DNA from: CALLVY01 sp937899855
GTDB lineage: Bacteria; Bacteroidota; Bacteroidia; Chitinophagales; Saprospiraceae
Direction: 5' to 3'
Assembly: GCA_039820405.1 (NCBI GenBank)
Contig: JBCBQC010000001.1
Location: 1 to 64,000, forward strand
DNA length: 64,000 nt
In this document: positions 26,989-34,386 of the stretch, one piece after another
How positions within the stretch are numbered: the stretch's first letter is position 1
Layout: each line of letters begins with the position of its first letter
Program-made: the position numbers and the translations under genes
The notes under the pieces: model-generated
Told to the model about the DNA's origin: nothing
The model's database searches: none
The model's input: only the letters and a program-made list of their open reading frames with translations

Positions 26989-27055
26989 GAAAGTCGAACG
27001 GATTGGGAGACTACAAAAGGGTTTGACTTTTTGCACCAAAGGTTCGACTTTCTGC
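26989..27055. promoter_or_regulatory. Candidate AraC operator upstream of beta-barrel gene
   Basis: GTTTGACTTTTTGC (27021-27034) and GTTCGACTTTCTGC (27042-27055) are direct repeats with starts 21 bp apart. A perfect inverted copy of the second, GAAAGTCGAAC, lies at 26989-26999. They sit 66-133 bases upstream of the beta-barrel start codon. Tandem half-sites one or two helical turns apart are typical of AraC-family regulators, one of which is encoded next door. Confidence 0.55.
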
Positions 27056-27066
27056 TAAACCATTGA

Positions 27067-28209
27067 TTATGAGCGACTTTTACGATAAGCGCTGGGCGTC
27101 ATTCCGCTGTACTTTTTAAAGGCCGTATTAAAGGAAGATTTGGAGTTGAAGCCCACGGCGTAAAGAATTTCGAGGATGGTCCGTTGCTTTTGGTCGGGAT
27201 CGCGGAGTTGGGCCTGGGCTTCGCGGATGCGGTATTCATTGACGAAGTCGAAAAAGTGTTGCCCCGCTTTGTGGTTGATGAGGATCGACAATTCGTTGGC
27301 GGCCATCCCGCAGTGGCGGGCGAGTTTTTGGAGGGTGAGGGAAGAATCGAGATAGGGCTTTTCGCTTTCCATGAAGGCGCGGAGTTGATCGATTTTTTGC
27401 TGGTCCTCCGCATCCAGCTCCGCCGCTACGGGGGCGGCTTGCTCCGTTACCAGGGCCGATACTGCCCGCAATTCGGAATTGATCCCCCGAAAGAGTTGAG
27501 GGTAGTAGAGGGCCTTGCGGATGATGTAGAGGAAGAAAAACAGGAGGAGCAGGACCATGATGACCCGCACCAGGTTGAAGGCATCCGCGCTGGGGCCGGT
27601 ATGGCGGTAGACCTGCTTGAACAGGGAAAAGGAAAACAGCAGGAGGTTGAGGCTATTGAGTTGGTACAGCCAGCGGTAGACCAGCAGCCGCGAGTCGGAG
27701 TAGTTTTCGAGGAGTACTTTTTTGGCCTTTCCCAAGGTCCAGAATGTGAGGAGGATGTAAAAAATGGCCTGCAGATAACCCAGAACTATGGCAGCCCTTG
27801 CTTCCCAGTGCGTGTAATAATCACTGAGGAAGGTATTTTGTTCAGCCGAGCTTACCAGGTAGAAATTGGGCAGGAACAGCAGCAGGGTCACCAACAGTGG
27901 CGCCAGGTGCCACAGGTGGACGGGGCGGAGTCGAAAATCCTGGTAGATGGAAGCCAGTACGTAGAGGTACAACAGAGGCCCCACCAAAATGCCGATATCG
28001 TCGCGCAACTTGTCCAAGGCGTAGGGGATTTGGATAAAATAACCGTAGAAAAACACACTAATCGTCAGGGCCGTCACGAAGATTAGGGCTGCCAAAAGCC
28101 GATTCCCAAGGGGGCGAGTGCTGGGCACCGTCAGCAAAAAACCTACCATCAAGAGTGCCATGATGATGAGGACCAAAGTACTGCCATTAAGTAGGGTAAC
28201 GATGTCCAT
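27067..28209 (-). CDS. Membrane-anchored AraC-family transcriptional regulator
   Basis: 380 residues from the ATG at 28209 (MDIVTLLNGSTLVLIIMALL). The first 245 residues contain about seven hydrophobic helices (for example LLAALIFVTALTISVFFYGY and VRVIMVLLLLFFFLYIIRK), the last 100 an AraC/XylS double helix-turn-helix (LTLQKLARHCGMAANELS, then TILEILYAVGFNSKSSFNTA and the closing KYSGMTPSAYRKS). This is a one-component membrane sensor-regulator, a class common in Bacteroidota. The ligand is unknown; a membrane sensor beside secreted-peptide-like genes would fit peptide or envelope sensing, but this is inference. It is divergent from the micropeptide genes and probably regulates itself, them and the beta-barrel gene. 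Confidence 0.9.
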   Translation of the reverse strand: MDIVTLLNGSTLVLIIMALLMVGFLLTVPSTRPLGNRLLAALIFVTALTISVFFYGYFIQIPYALDKLRDDIGILVGPLLYLYVLASIYQDFRLRPVHLWHLAPLLVTLLLFLPNFYLVSSAEQNTFLSDYYTHWEARAAIVLGYLQAIFYILLTFWTLGKAKKVLLENYSDSRLLVYRWLYQLNSLNLLLFSFSLFKQVYRHTGPSADAFNLVRVIMVLLLLFFFLYIIRKALYYPQLFRGINSELRAVSALVTEQAAPVAAELDAEDQQKIDQLRAFMESEKPYLDSSLTLQKLARHCGMAANELSILINHKAGQHFFDFVNEYRIREAQAQLRDPDQKQRTILEILYAVGFNSKSSFNTAFKKYSGMTPSAYRKSRS

Positions 28210-28263
28210 GCGGCATTTCGATTCCGTAATATCAGCCACCAAATGTAGGGCTTTTTATCCAGG

Positions 28264-28297
28264 GTCCGACACGCTCAACAAAAAATCCGACACGTTC
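28264..28297. promoter_or_regulatory. Candidate AraC operator between regulator and micropeptides
   Basis: GTCCGACACGCTC (28264-28276) and ATCCGACACGTTC (28285-28297) are direct repeats with starts exactly 21 bp apart, the same spacing as the pair at 27021-27055, and they share the form GTyCGACnykyT with it. The site lies 55-89 bases upstream of the AraC start and 92-125 bases upstream of the first micropeptide. Confidence 0.55.
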
Positions 28298-28388
28298 GTC
28301 AGAAAGGCCGTGACCAAAGGAAATGCGCGGGGATAAATCAGCGTATCCAATAGTAGATCCCTTATTTATCAATTAAAATTTAGATCGT

Positions 28389-28538
28389 ATGAAAATCACC
28401 AAGCTTCGCCTGAGCCCTGCCCTCAGTACCCAACAAATCATCAGCCCCAAAACCGCCCAGCACATCAAGGGTGGCAATGCCAATGGGGCCGCTGCGGAAG
28501 CCGATCCCATCATCATTGATGTAATCGACGGTAATTAA
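28389..28538 (+). CDS. KGG-type micropeptide 1
   Basis: 49 residues, MKITKLRLSPALSTQQ at the start, then IISPKTAQHIKGG and a 20-residue tail NANGAAAEADPIIIDVIDGN. The part before KGG reads like a Bacteroidota double-glycine leader (basic start, LxL pattern, aliphatic residue before KGG); the tail would be the exported or modified core. The core has no Cys, Ser or Thr, so thioether modification is excluded; its Asp residues would allow other chemistry. First of three tandem genes with 26- and 33-base spacers. The translation start is preceded by an A/T-rich tract rather than a strong Shine-Dalgarno, as usual in Bacteroidota. It is divergent from the membrane AraC regulator. Function unknown. 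Confidence 0.7.
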   Translation: MKITKLRLSPALSTQQIISPKTAQHIKGGNANGAAAEADPIIIDVIDGN

Positions 28539-28564
28539 TTTTTGGCAACCAAAATATACCAGCC

Positions 28565-28711
28565 ATGAAAGACACCCCCGTTACGTGGAAGCACTTGGCC
28601 GCGCTCCAACGCCTTTCCCCCCAAGCGACCCGAGCCCTCAAAGGTGGTCACCACGCCGCTACTACGACCGATACCGAACGCATCATTACAGAAGACGTCA
28701 TCGACGTATGA
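28565..28711 (+). CDS. KGG-type micropeptide 2
   Basis: 48 residues starting MKDTPVTWKHLAALQ, then RLSPQATRALKGG and the tail HHAATTTDTERIITEDVIDV. The leader block aligns without gaps with those of the other members; the C-terminal RIITEDVIDV resembles IIIDVIDGN of peptide 1. This member has Thr and two His in the core. The start is 26 bases downstream of the stop of peptide 1, so the genes are very likely one transcript. No export ABC transporter with a C39 peptidase, lanthionine synthetase or radical SAM enzyme is visible in the window. Assigned as a precursor-like peptide on the repeated leader motif and tandem arrangement. Confidence 0.7.
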   Translation: MKDTPVTWKHLAALQRLSPQATRALKGGHHAATTTDTERIITEDVIDV

Positions 28712-28744
28712 CGTTTATTAGCTCATTGTCAAAATCAAAAAATC

Positions 28745-28873
28745 ATGAAAGTTAGCCTTCAGCAATTGCAGCAACAGCCCCAAATCCATCTGCTCGACGC
28801 CCGAGCGAGTCAAAAACTCAAAGGCGGTGACGCGGACTTCATCATCGAAGAAGTGATGGTGGGTGGGGCCTAG
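28745..28873 (+). CDS. KGG-type micropeptide 3
   Basis: 42 residues starting MKVSLQQLQQQPQIH, then LLDARASQKLKGG and a short tail DADFIIEEVMVGGA. It keeps the aliphatic and small residues at the family positions (LLDA for LISP/RLSP, then LKGG), and the core again has two isoleucines followed by acidic then branched residues. It ends the tandem set; a weak GC hairpin (GCGCC/GGCGC at 28891-28914) follows, without a T-run. The next gene, speD, is on the opposite strand and convergent. As with its neighbours, the function is unknown and no dedicated maturation gene is adjacent. Confidence 0.68.
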   Translation: MKVSLQQLQQQPQIHLLDARASQKLKGGDADFIIEEVMVGGA

Positions 28874-28945
28874 ATTACAGCCACGGAGTAGCGCCACCAG
28901 GGTAAGGGGGGCGCTTACGCCGACTTATAAATTGATATCAAATGG

Positions 28946-29344
28946 CTAAACGGGAGATTCCGGCGCCACCTGCGGGGGGAGGTCGGAATCCCTTTTTTCC
29001 TCCAGCGCGCCCCGATCGAGGCTCTTTATGCTCACCGCTTGCGCCCCAAATTCCCGCACCAGAAAGTCGGTTCCTCGTTCCAGATCAATATCGCCGCAGG
29101 TAAAAATATCCACGGCGGCGTAGCCGTATTCTGGCCAGGTGTGCACCGTCAGGTGGCTTTCCATGATGATTACTACCCCCGATACACCCAGGGGACTAAA
29201 ATGATGAAAACGGCTCTCCACGATGGTGGCGCCCATTATCCGCGCCGCAGCTTCCATCAGGCTTTGGATACGCGGGCAATCCACGAGCAGCGCTTCGGGG
29301 CAGCAGGTGAGTTCGAGGATCAGGTGTCGTCCGAGGTAGTTCAT
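28946..29344 (-). CDS. speD: S-adenosylmethionine decarboxylase proenzyme
   Basis: 132 residues, the bacterial small-type (SpeH-like) AdoMet decarboxylase. The self-cleavage motif MESHLTVHTWPE is intact with Ser63 (future pyruvoyl group), His68 and Cys83, the same numbering as well-studied small bacterial enzymes. It produces decarboxylated AdoMet, the aminopropyl donor for spermidine synthesis. A C-terminal tail of about 20 polar residues (after IKSLDRG) is longer than strictly needed. It lies 12 bases downstream of the aminopropyltransferase gene on the same strand, so the two steps of the pathway form an operon. Cytoplasmic. Confidence 0.96.
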   Translation of the reverse strand: MNYLGRHLILELTCCPEALLVDCPRIQSLMEAAARIMGATIVESRFHHFSPLGVSGVVIIMESHLTVHTWPEYGYAAVDIFTCGDIDLERGTDFLVREFGAQAVSIKSLDRGALEEKRDSDLPPQVAPESPV

Positions 29345-29356
29345 AGCTTGCGTAAG

Positions 29357-30901
29357 TTAGTGGATTTTTTCCTTTCTAAACTTCTCCCAGTCTTCCAAAA
29401 AATACGCCAACAAAGAAGGCTGATCGAGCCGATTGGCCTCCAGGTTACCGGGATTGCGGATGTCTTTCTCAAAGTTAAAAAGATGGGGCAATATCTCCCG
29501 ATCCAAAAAGCGACACGTCGGTGGGGGGTCGATCTCCTGGGGAACCAGGGGTTGGCCCGCGGCGAGGTGGAAGCCCCAGTCGCCAAAGGAGGGAACGTAG
29601 ACGTGGTAGGGGTAGACGTGTTCAAAACCGCTCTGGACCAGGGTTTCGTAGATGCCCCAAAAGGCTTTGGTGGTGTGAAAGGTGCCCGTAGCTTGGGTCA
29701 CGAATAGCCCTCCCGGGCGGAGGCGTTCGCGGGCCAGGCGGTAAAAGGTAGTGGAGTACAACCGAGCCAGCGATTCGTTGGAGGGGTCGGGCAAGTCGGC
29801 CAGGATGAGGTCAAATACTTGGTCCCGCTCCTTGAGAAAAACCATGGCGTCCTGGCTGACGAGTTGGACGCGGGGATCGTACAGGGCATCCGCATTGAGC
29901 TGGCGGAGGCGGGGGTGCTGGCGGGCCAGCTCGAATACGGCCCCGTCCAAATCGACGATGGTGACTTGGGCCACTTCGGAATAGCGCAGCACTTCCCGCG
30001 CCAGTAGGCCTTCTCCCCCTCCCAGAATCAGTACCGATTGGCGGCGACGGGCGAGTTCGAGGGGCAGCACCGCCAGGGCCTCGTGGTAGCGGTATTCGTC
30101 ATCAGAGGAAAACTGGATGATGCGGTTGATAAACAATTTGAGGTCTTCCTTATTCTGCGTCAGGACCAGCTTTTGGTAGGGCGTCTGTTCGGAATGGATG
30201 ATCCGGTGCGAGTAAAAACCGTCTTCCCAGTGGGCGAGCAGCCGCCCCGAAAAACTCAACAGCACCAGGAAAAAGAGCAGACAGACCAGGGCGGCCACCT
30301 GGAGCCAATTCTTTTTCTGGACCGAAAGGCGGCGGGTAAAAAAGCGGTAAATCCAAAAGCCCAAAGCTACGTTAATCATTCCGAACAGGATGGAGGTCTG
30401 GAAGGTGCCCACAAAGGGGAGCAGGAGAAAGGGAAACAGCAGGGTAGCGATGAGCGCGCCCAGATAATCGAGACTGAGGACGTAGGCCAAATTGGATTTG
30501 AGGGGGTAATAGGTCTTGAGAATTCGGACCAGCAGGGGCACCTCAAAACCCGTCAGTACCCCAATCAAGAAAGTAATACTGAGCATCACCAGTTCGTACT
30601 GCCAGGTGGAGAGTTGGTCGAAGACCAGGTAGAGCAGGGGAATACTCATTCCCCCCACCAACCCCAGGGCAATCTCTACCTTGACGAACCAATCGAGCAG
30701 GTCCCGCTGGATAAACTTGGTGAGGTAGGCCCCCAGCCCCATCGCCGCCATGTACACGCCAATGGTCAGCGAGAATTGCTTGACGCTATCTCCTAAAAAA
30801 TAAGAGGAAGTGGTGCTGATGAGCAACTCGTAAATCAAGGAACACAAGCCCGCCACAATGACCGCCACAAAAAAGGCGATCTTTTCCGATTGACCTTTCA
30901 T
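29357..30901 (-). CDS. speE: Membrane-fused polyamine aminopropyltransferase
   Basis: 514 residues. The first 210 residues hold about seven transmembrane helices (from IAFFVAVIVAGLCSLIYELL onward), the remainder a spermidine-synthase domain with the nucleotide-binding GGGEGLLAREVLRY, VDLDGAVFELARQHP, the catalytic loop LADLPDPSNE and a late GFHLAAGQPL segment. This membrane-fused architecture is known for bacterial SpeE homologues that occur with small SpeD and YgiC-type ATP-grasp enzymes. It should transfer the aminopropyl group from decarboxylated AdoMet to putrescine or a related amine at the inner membrane face. It is transcribed with speD, and divergent from the YgiB/YgiC-like genes. Confidence 0.93.
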   Translation of the reverse strand: MKGQSEKIAFFVAVIVAGLCSLIYELLISTTSSYFLGDSVKQFSLTIGVYMAAMGLGAYLTKFIQRDLLDWFVKVEIALGLVGGMSIPLLYLVFDQLSTWQYELVMLSITFLIGVLTGFEVPLLVRILKTYYPLKSNLAYVLSLDYLGALIATLLFPFLLLPFVGTFQTSILFGMINVALGFWIYRFFTRRLSVQKKNWLQVAALVCLLFFLVLLSFSGRLLAHWEDGFYSHRIIHSEQTPYQKLVLTQNKEDLKLFINRIIQFSSDDEYRYHEALAVLPLELARRRQSVLILGGGEGLLAREVLRYSEVAQVTIVDLDGAVFELARQHPRLRQLNADALYDPRVQLVSQDAMVFLKERDQVFDLILADLPDPSNESLARLYSTTFYRLARERLRPGGLFVTQATGTFHTTKAFWGIYETLVQSGFEHVYPYHVYVPSFGDWGFHLAAGQPLVPQEIDPPPTCRFLDREILPHLFNFEKDIRNPGNLEANRLDQPSLLAYFLEDWEKFRKEKIH

Positions 30902-30960
30902 ATTTTATATTTTGAACCAACAAATAAATCACTTTTATTTCAAAGTCGAAAGAAAGCCCC

Positions 30961-30968
30961 TATATTTG
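30961..30968 (+). promoter_or_regulatory. -7 promoter box of ygiB/ygiC-like genes
   Basis: TATATTTG matches the Bacteroidota TAnnTTTG -7 box, 60 bases upstream of the ATG at 31028. A weaker TTTC stands at the expected -33 distance. Confidence 0.55.
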
Positions 30969-31027
30969 TAACGAATGCCCCATTTTTTGCGGCATCACTA
31001 AAACCCTATTTACTAACGAAAAAATCT

Positions 31028-31561
31028 ATGATGACTGGACAAAACCTAAAGTACATCCTGTACGGCTTAGTAGCCCTGTTTTTTCTCTACTCTTGGTTTG
31101 GTGACAGCTCCGAAGGAGAAGTGGTGTACGAAGAAATCGAACTGCCAACCCAAGGATTGGCCACCATTCTCCAGGAGACGGAACCCGAATTGTTTAAAAT
31201 CGAAGACGAACAGCCCCTCGCCAGTACCGAGGAAAGCATCATCGTGGCCAAATACCTGGACGGCCAGATCGATACCTTTACGCTGGCGGAAGTACGCCTG
31301 ATGGAGCAAAGCACCGGCACCTCCCCGCGCAACCGCTCGCTGGTCCGTGCCGCCTCGGCGGGCTTCTTTGGCTACATGCTGGGGCGCTCCATGTCGAGCC
31401 CCGTCCGATCCAGTGCCTACATGGATCAAAAGACCTACAACCGCGTCAACAGCACCACCGGCAACCAAGTTCGCAGCACCACCTCCCGTACCACCCGTGC
31501 CAAGCCCAGCAGCGGCAAATCCGGTTACGGTGGCAAGTCTACCCGCTCTTATGGCGGCTAA
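31028..31561 (+). CDS. YgiB-like membrane-anchored protein (DUF1190-like)
   Basis: 177 residues from the ATG at 31028 (an ATG at 31031 is equally possible); codons further upstream overlap the promoter and are not expected to be translated. One transmembrane anchor (KYILYGLVALFFLYSWF, about residues 8-24), an acidic middle, then an AGFFGYMLGRSMSSPV glycine motif and a low-complexity Ser/Thr/Gly tail ending in GGKSTRSYGG. The anchor plus Gly/Ser-rich tail and the overlap with a glutathionylspermidine-synthase-like gene match the YgiB-YgiC pairing known in Enterobacteria; the assignment rests mostly on that context. The ATG of the next gene overlaps its last codons, indicating translational coupling. 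Confidence 0.7.
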   Translation: MMTGQNLKYILYGLVALFFLYSWFGDSSEGEVVYEEIELPTQGLATILQETEPELFKIEDEQPLASTEESIIVAKYLDGQIDTFTLAEVRLMEQSTGTSPRNRSLVRAASAGFFGYMLGRSMSSPVRSSAYMDQKTYNRVNSTTGNQVRSTTSRTTRAKPSSGKSGYGGKSTRSYGG

Positions 31562-32759
31562 TCCCATTCACGAAACGGGCCCCCTGCCCCTCGAAACCCT
31601 CGAAGGGCAGGGACTCCAATGGTTCGTCCAGGGCGAAAACCACGATTACATCCCCGAAGAATTTATCGAACTACACCCCACCGAGTCGCAGGACCTGCTC
31701 CACGCCTCGGCCGTCTTGTTCGACTACTTTGTCCAAGCCATCCAGGTGGTCGCCCGCGAAGGCCGTTGGTCCGAGCTGCACCTGCCCAACCACTGCATCC
31801 GGCTGCTCCAGTACTCCATCGAACGCGAACTGGGCAACTACCTCATCGGCCGCTTCGACTTCTCCGGTGGACTGGCCCAAATCCCGCCCCGCCTCATCGA
31901 GTTCAACGGCGATACCTGCTCACTACTCCCCGAAACGGCCTTTATCCAGGAGGAATACTGGGAGCAAGAACGCGCCGAACTCCCCCCCGGAGAGCCCTAC
32001 AACGAACTGATGGTCAGCCTCACCGAGCGCTTCGAATACCTCCTCGAACGCTATCCCGATCGCGAGGCCACCCTGCTCATCACCACCATGGGCGGAGATG
32101 ATGACTGGCTCAATGCCGACGTCATCTCCGAAGCTGCCGAACGGGCTGGCTTTGACGAAGTCCACTACGCCGACCTGCAAAAAGTGACCTTCTCACCCGA
32201 AGAAGGCATCTTCCTAGAAGTAACTCCCGGCAATTACCTGCGCTTCGATTTTTGGTACAAGATGCTCCCCTGGGATTTCTTTCTTTTTGAAGAACCCGAA
32301 CTCTTTGCCATCCTCGACCGAATCGTCCGTCAGGAGCTGTGCATCATCCTCAATCCCGCCTTTGCCATGCTCCTGCAAAACAAGGGCCTACTCAAGATCA
32401 TCTACGAACTCTACCCCAATGCGCCCGAGGTGCTCCGCGCCGGTCGCAGCGCCGTCGACTTTCCCGATCAGCGCTTCGTCAGCAAGCCCTTCTTCGGCCG
32501 AATGGGGGAAAACATTAGCCTCCACGATGGCCAGGTGGTCGCCAAAGTAAAAACCGAGGGCGACTACGGCAGCAATCCCATGCTCTACCAAGAGCTCGCC
32601 CCCTTTTACACCGACCTCGAAGGACACCGCTACCAGCCCAGTGTTTTCTGGACCGGCGAGGCCTCGGCCATCTGCATCCGCAGACAGGACAGCCTCATCA
32701 TCGACGACGATGCGGAATTCCTCTGCCACATCGTTGCGGAAAAAGAGGAAGAAGACTAA
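31551..32759 (+). CDS. Glutathionylspermidine synthase-like ATP-grasp ligase (YgiC type)
   Basis: 402 residues from the ATG at 31551, which overlaps the end of the preceding gene by 11 bases; an ATG 204 bases earlier would be inside that gene. Recognisable GSP_synth blocks: FNGDTCSLLPETAFIQEEYW, the LLITTMGGDDDW segment, RFDFWYKMLPWDFFLFEEP, VSKPFFGRMGENI and the terminal PSVFWTGEASAICIRR. Members form an amide bond between a carboxyl group and an amine, classically the glycine of glutathione and spermidine. The E. coli YgiC-type homologues lack the amidase half, as does this one. With speD and speE divergent beside it, a polyamine or related amine is the likely substrate; the acid partner is unknown. 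Cytoplasmic, possibly membrane-associated through the YgiB-like partner. Confidence 0.9.
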   Translation: MAANPIHETGPLPLETLEGQGLQWFVQGENHDYIPEEFIELHPTESQDLLHASAVLFDYFVQAIQVVAREGRWSELHLPNHCIRLLQYSIERELGNYLIGRFDFSGGLAQIPPRLIEFNGDTCSLLPETAFIQEEYWEQERAELPPGEPYNELMVSLTERFEYLLERYPDREATLLITTMGGDDDWLNADVISEAAERAGFDEVHYADLQKVTFSPEEGIFLEVTPGNYLRFDFWYKMLPWDFFLFEEPELFAILDRIVRQELCIILNPAFAMLLQNKGLLKIIYELYPNAPEVLRAGRSAVDFPDQRFVSKPFFGRMGENISLHDGQVVAKVKTEGDYGSNPMLYQELAPFYTDLEGHRYQPSVFWTGEASAICIRRQDSLIIDDDAEFLCHIVAEKEEED

Positions 32760-34198
32760 TCCCGCAATTTTGCCAACAGCCACTGCCGCTCGGCAACGGT
32801 TTTCTTACCCCGAATCTTATCCAACAGCATCGTCCGACGGCCGTCGTTGTAGCGCGTCGAGGGGTGAATAATTTGCTTCAGCAGGTCGATAAAATTATTG
32901 TAGCCCTCCCGCTGCAAATCGGGCAGCCGCGATCGGGAGACCCGAAAGATGAATACTTTGAAGGCTTGAATCTTGGCGTCGAGCAGATCGGATTCCAACT
33001 CGTAGTATATCTGCACTTCCAGGCGGCGCGCCACCAGCTTGAGGTAAATGTCGGCAAATTCGTAGGTCAGGCAGTCCAGCGCCGCCTCGTAATGGCCCCG
33101 GGCAAAGAGCAGATTCGCCCGATTGAGGGTATAGATCGAGCCGGGGTCTTCGGTACGAACCAGTCGGTGGCGATATTTTTCGAGAAAGGCCTCCACCCAG
33201 TCGAGCTGATCGGATTTGAGCCCTAGGGTGACAATGGTTTGAAAAGTGGCCGGCAGCAGGCCCTCGCCGTAGGTGAGTACCCCCTGTTCGAGCCCCACTT
33301 GGTAAAGGTTGAAGAGGGGGGCGAGGTATTCGCTTTCGCCGGCGTTGTAGCGGCTGGTACAGAAAATGCGCAACACCCCGTGAATGATTTGGCGCTGGTT
33401 GAAACCGATCTCCATGGCCCGCTCGTCGTAGACGCGTTGGAGGGCGTCGAAATCGGCGGCGGTGGCTTCCTCTTGCAGGAGGTGGTAGGCGCGATAAAAC
33501 AGCTCGATGAGGGGTTCTTCGCGGAAGTAACCGGCATCGAGCAGGGGCATCAGGGCGTCGAGGGTTTCGAGGGCGCCATCGGCGGCGATGGCTACCTGGT
33601 GCTTGTGTTGGTTGAGCCAAACGCAGGCCGCTTCGAGCTTGACGGCGAGGAAGAAATAATCCAAACGGGAGAGGGTGGCCGGCAGGTTGAGGTCGGATTT
33701 GCGAATGTTGTAGAGGCTCTGGACTTCGGTCAACTCCTTGGCCAGCAAGAAATCAATCCAGTAGTGGTAGGGGTCTTTGCGGACCGTTTGGGCCTGGCGG
33801 TGGATAGCTTGGCGGTGCCACTTTTCGAAAGCGGTGATCATGTTTTTCTCGCGGTAGAAAGCGGCCAGGCCGTGGGAGGGGGAGGGAAAGCCAAAGGTTT
33901 GGGATTGGTAAATTTCTACGATGAAACGCTCCAACACCTTGTTGAACTTGGTCATCAATTGTTGGAGCTGGTTTTCGTTGTAGGGCCGGTCGGGAAAAAG
34001 GCGGGCGTAGGCTTTTTCCTTGGTGAGTTTCTTATTTTCGAAGTGGGGGTGAAAACGCCGGAGATACTGGTAGAAGTCAATCAACTTTTGCTCGCGTCGC
34101 CCACCGAAGAAAAAGGGCGATTCCAAAAAATGGCCCAGGCGGTTCATTTCCTTTTTATCGAGCTGCCTCAGAAGGCCAATCAGTTTGGTGCGCAACAT
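32756..34198 (-). CDS. Large helical hypothetical protein (KEMNRLGHFLESPFF family)
   Basis: 480 residues, no signal peptide, starting MLRTKLIGLLRQLDKKEMNRLGHFLESPFF. This opening and the PYNENQLQQLMTKFNKVLERFI block are features I associate with a widespread but uncharacterised Bacteroidota family of helical proteins of about 480-500 residues. The C-terminal half matches the truncated protein at 1-1132 in layout (central GLEQG, then an Arg-rich region). The body looks like a helical repeat solenoid. The stop codon overlaps the ATP-grasp gene stop by four bases (convergent). Function unknown; it is divergent from a secreted protein gene across a spacer with three tandem 11-base repeats. Confidence 0.8.
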   Translation of the reverse strand: MLRTKLIGLLRQLDKKEMNRLGHFLESPFFFGGRREQKLIDFYQYLRRFHPHFENKKLTKEKAYARLFPDRPYNENQLQQLMTKFNKVLERFIVEIYQSQTFGFPSPSHGLAAFYREKNMITAFEKWHRQAIHRQAQTVRKDPYHYWIDFLLAKELTEVQSLYNIRKSDLNLPATLSRLDYFFLAVKLEAACVWLNQHKHQVAIAADGALETLDALMPLLDAGYFREEPLIELFYRAYHLLQEEATAADFDALQRVYDERAMEIGFNQRQIIHGVLRIFCTSRYNAGESEYLAPLFNLYQVGLEQGVLTYGEGLLPATFQTIVTLGLKSDQLDWVEAFLEKYRHRLVRTEDPGSIYTLNRANLLFARGHYEAALDCLTYEFADIYLKLVARRLEVQIYYELESDLLDAKIQAFKVFIFRVSRSRLPDLQREGYNNFIDLLKQIIHPSTRYNDGRRTMLLDKIRGKKTVAERQWLLAKLRD

Positions 34199-34296
34199 GA
34201 AGATGAACTTGAAAAGCCAAAAAATAGAAAAAATCTGTAATCAGATTTTCGTGGAAAATAATTCATTTTCCCCATTTCTGTGAAAAGAAGCACCTC

Positions 34297-34329
34297 CGAT
34301 CTGCAATCGATCCGCAACCGATCCGCACT
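34297..34329. repeat. Three tandem 11-base repeats in divergent promoter region
   Basis: CGATCTGCAAT, CGATCCGCAAC and CGATCCGCACT run head to tail between the divergent genes at 34198 and 34387. They are bracketed by AGCACC (34289-34294) and GGTGCT (34334-34339). One unit per helical turn suggests an operator array. Confidence 0.55.
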
Positions 34330-34386
34330 TGCGGGTGCTCGCCCCACAGCCAATTGCTTATTTATCACCATCTAAACCCTGTCCTA

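Noticed and set aside
31551..32759. ATP-grasp enzyme as a graspetide (microviridin-type) ligase for the micropeptides
   Set aside because: Its motifs are those of glutathionylspermidine synthase, not RimK/MdnC-type ligases, and it is coupled to a YgiB-like gene, not to the peptides.
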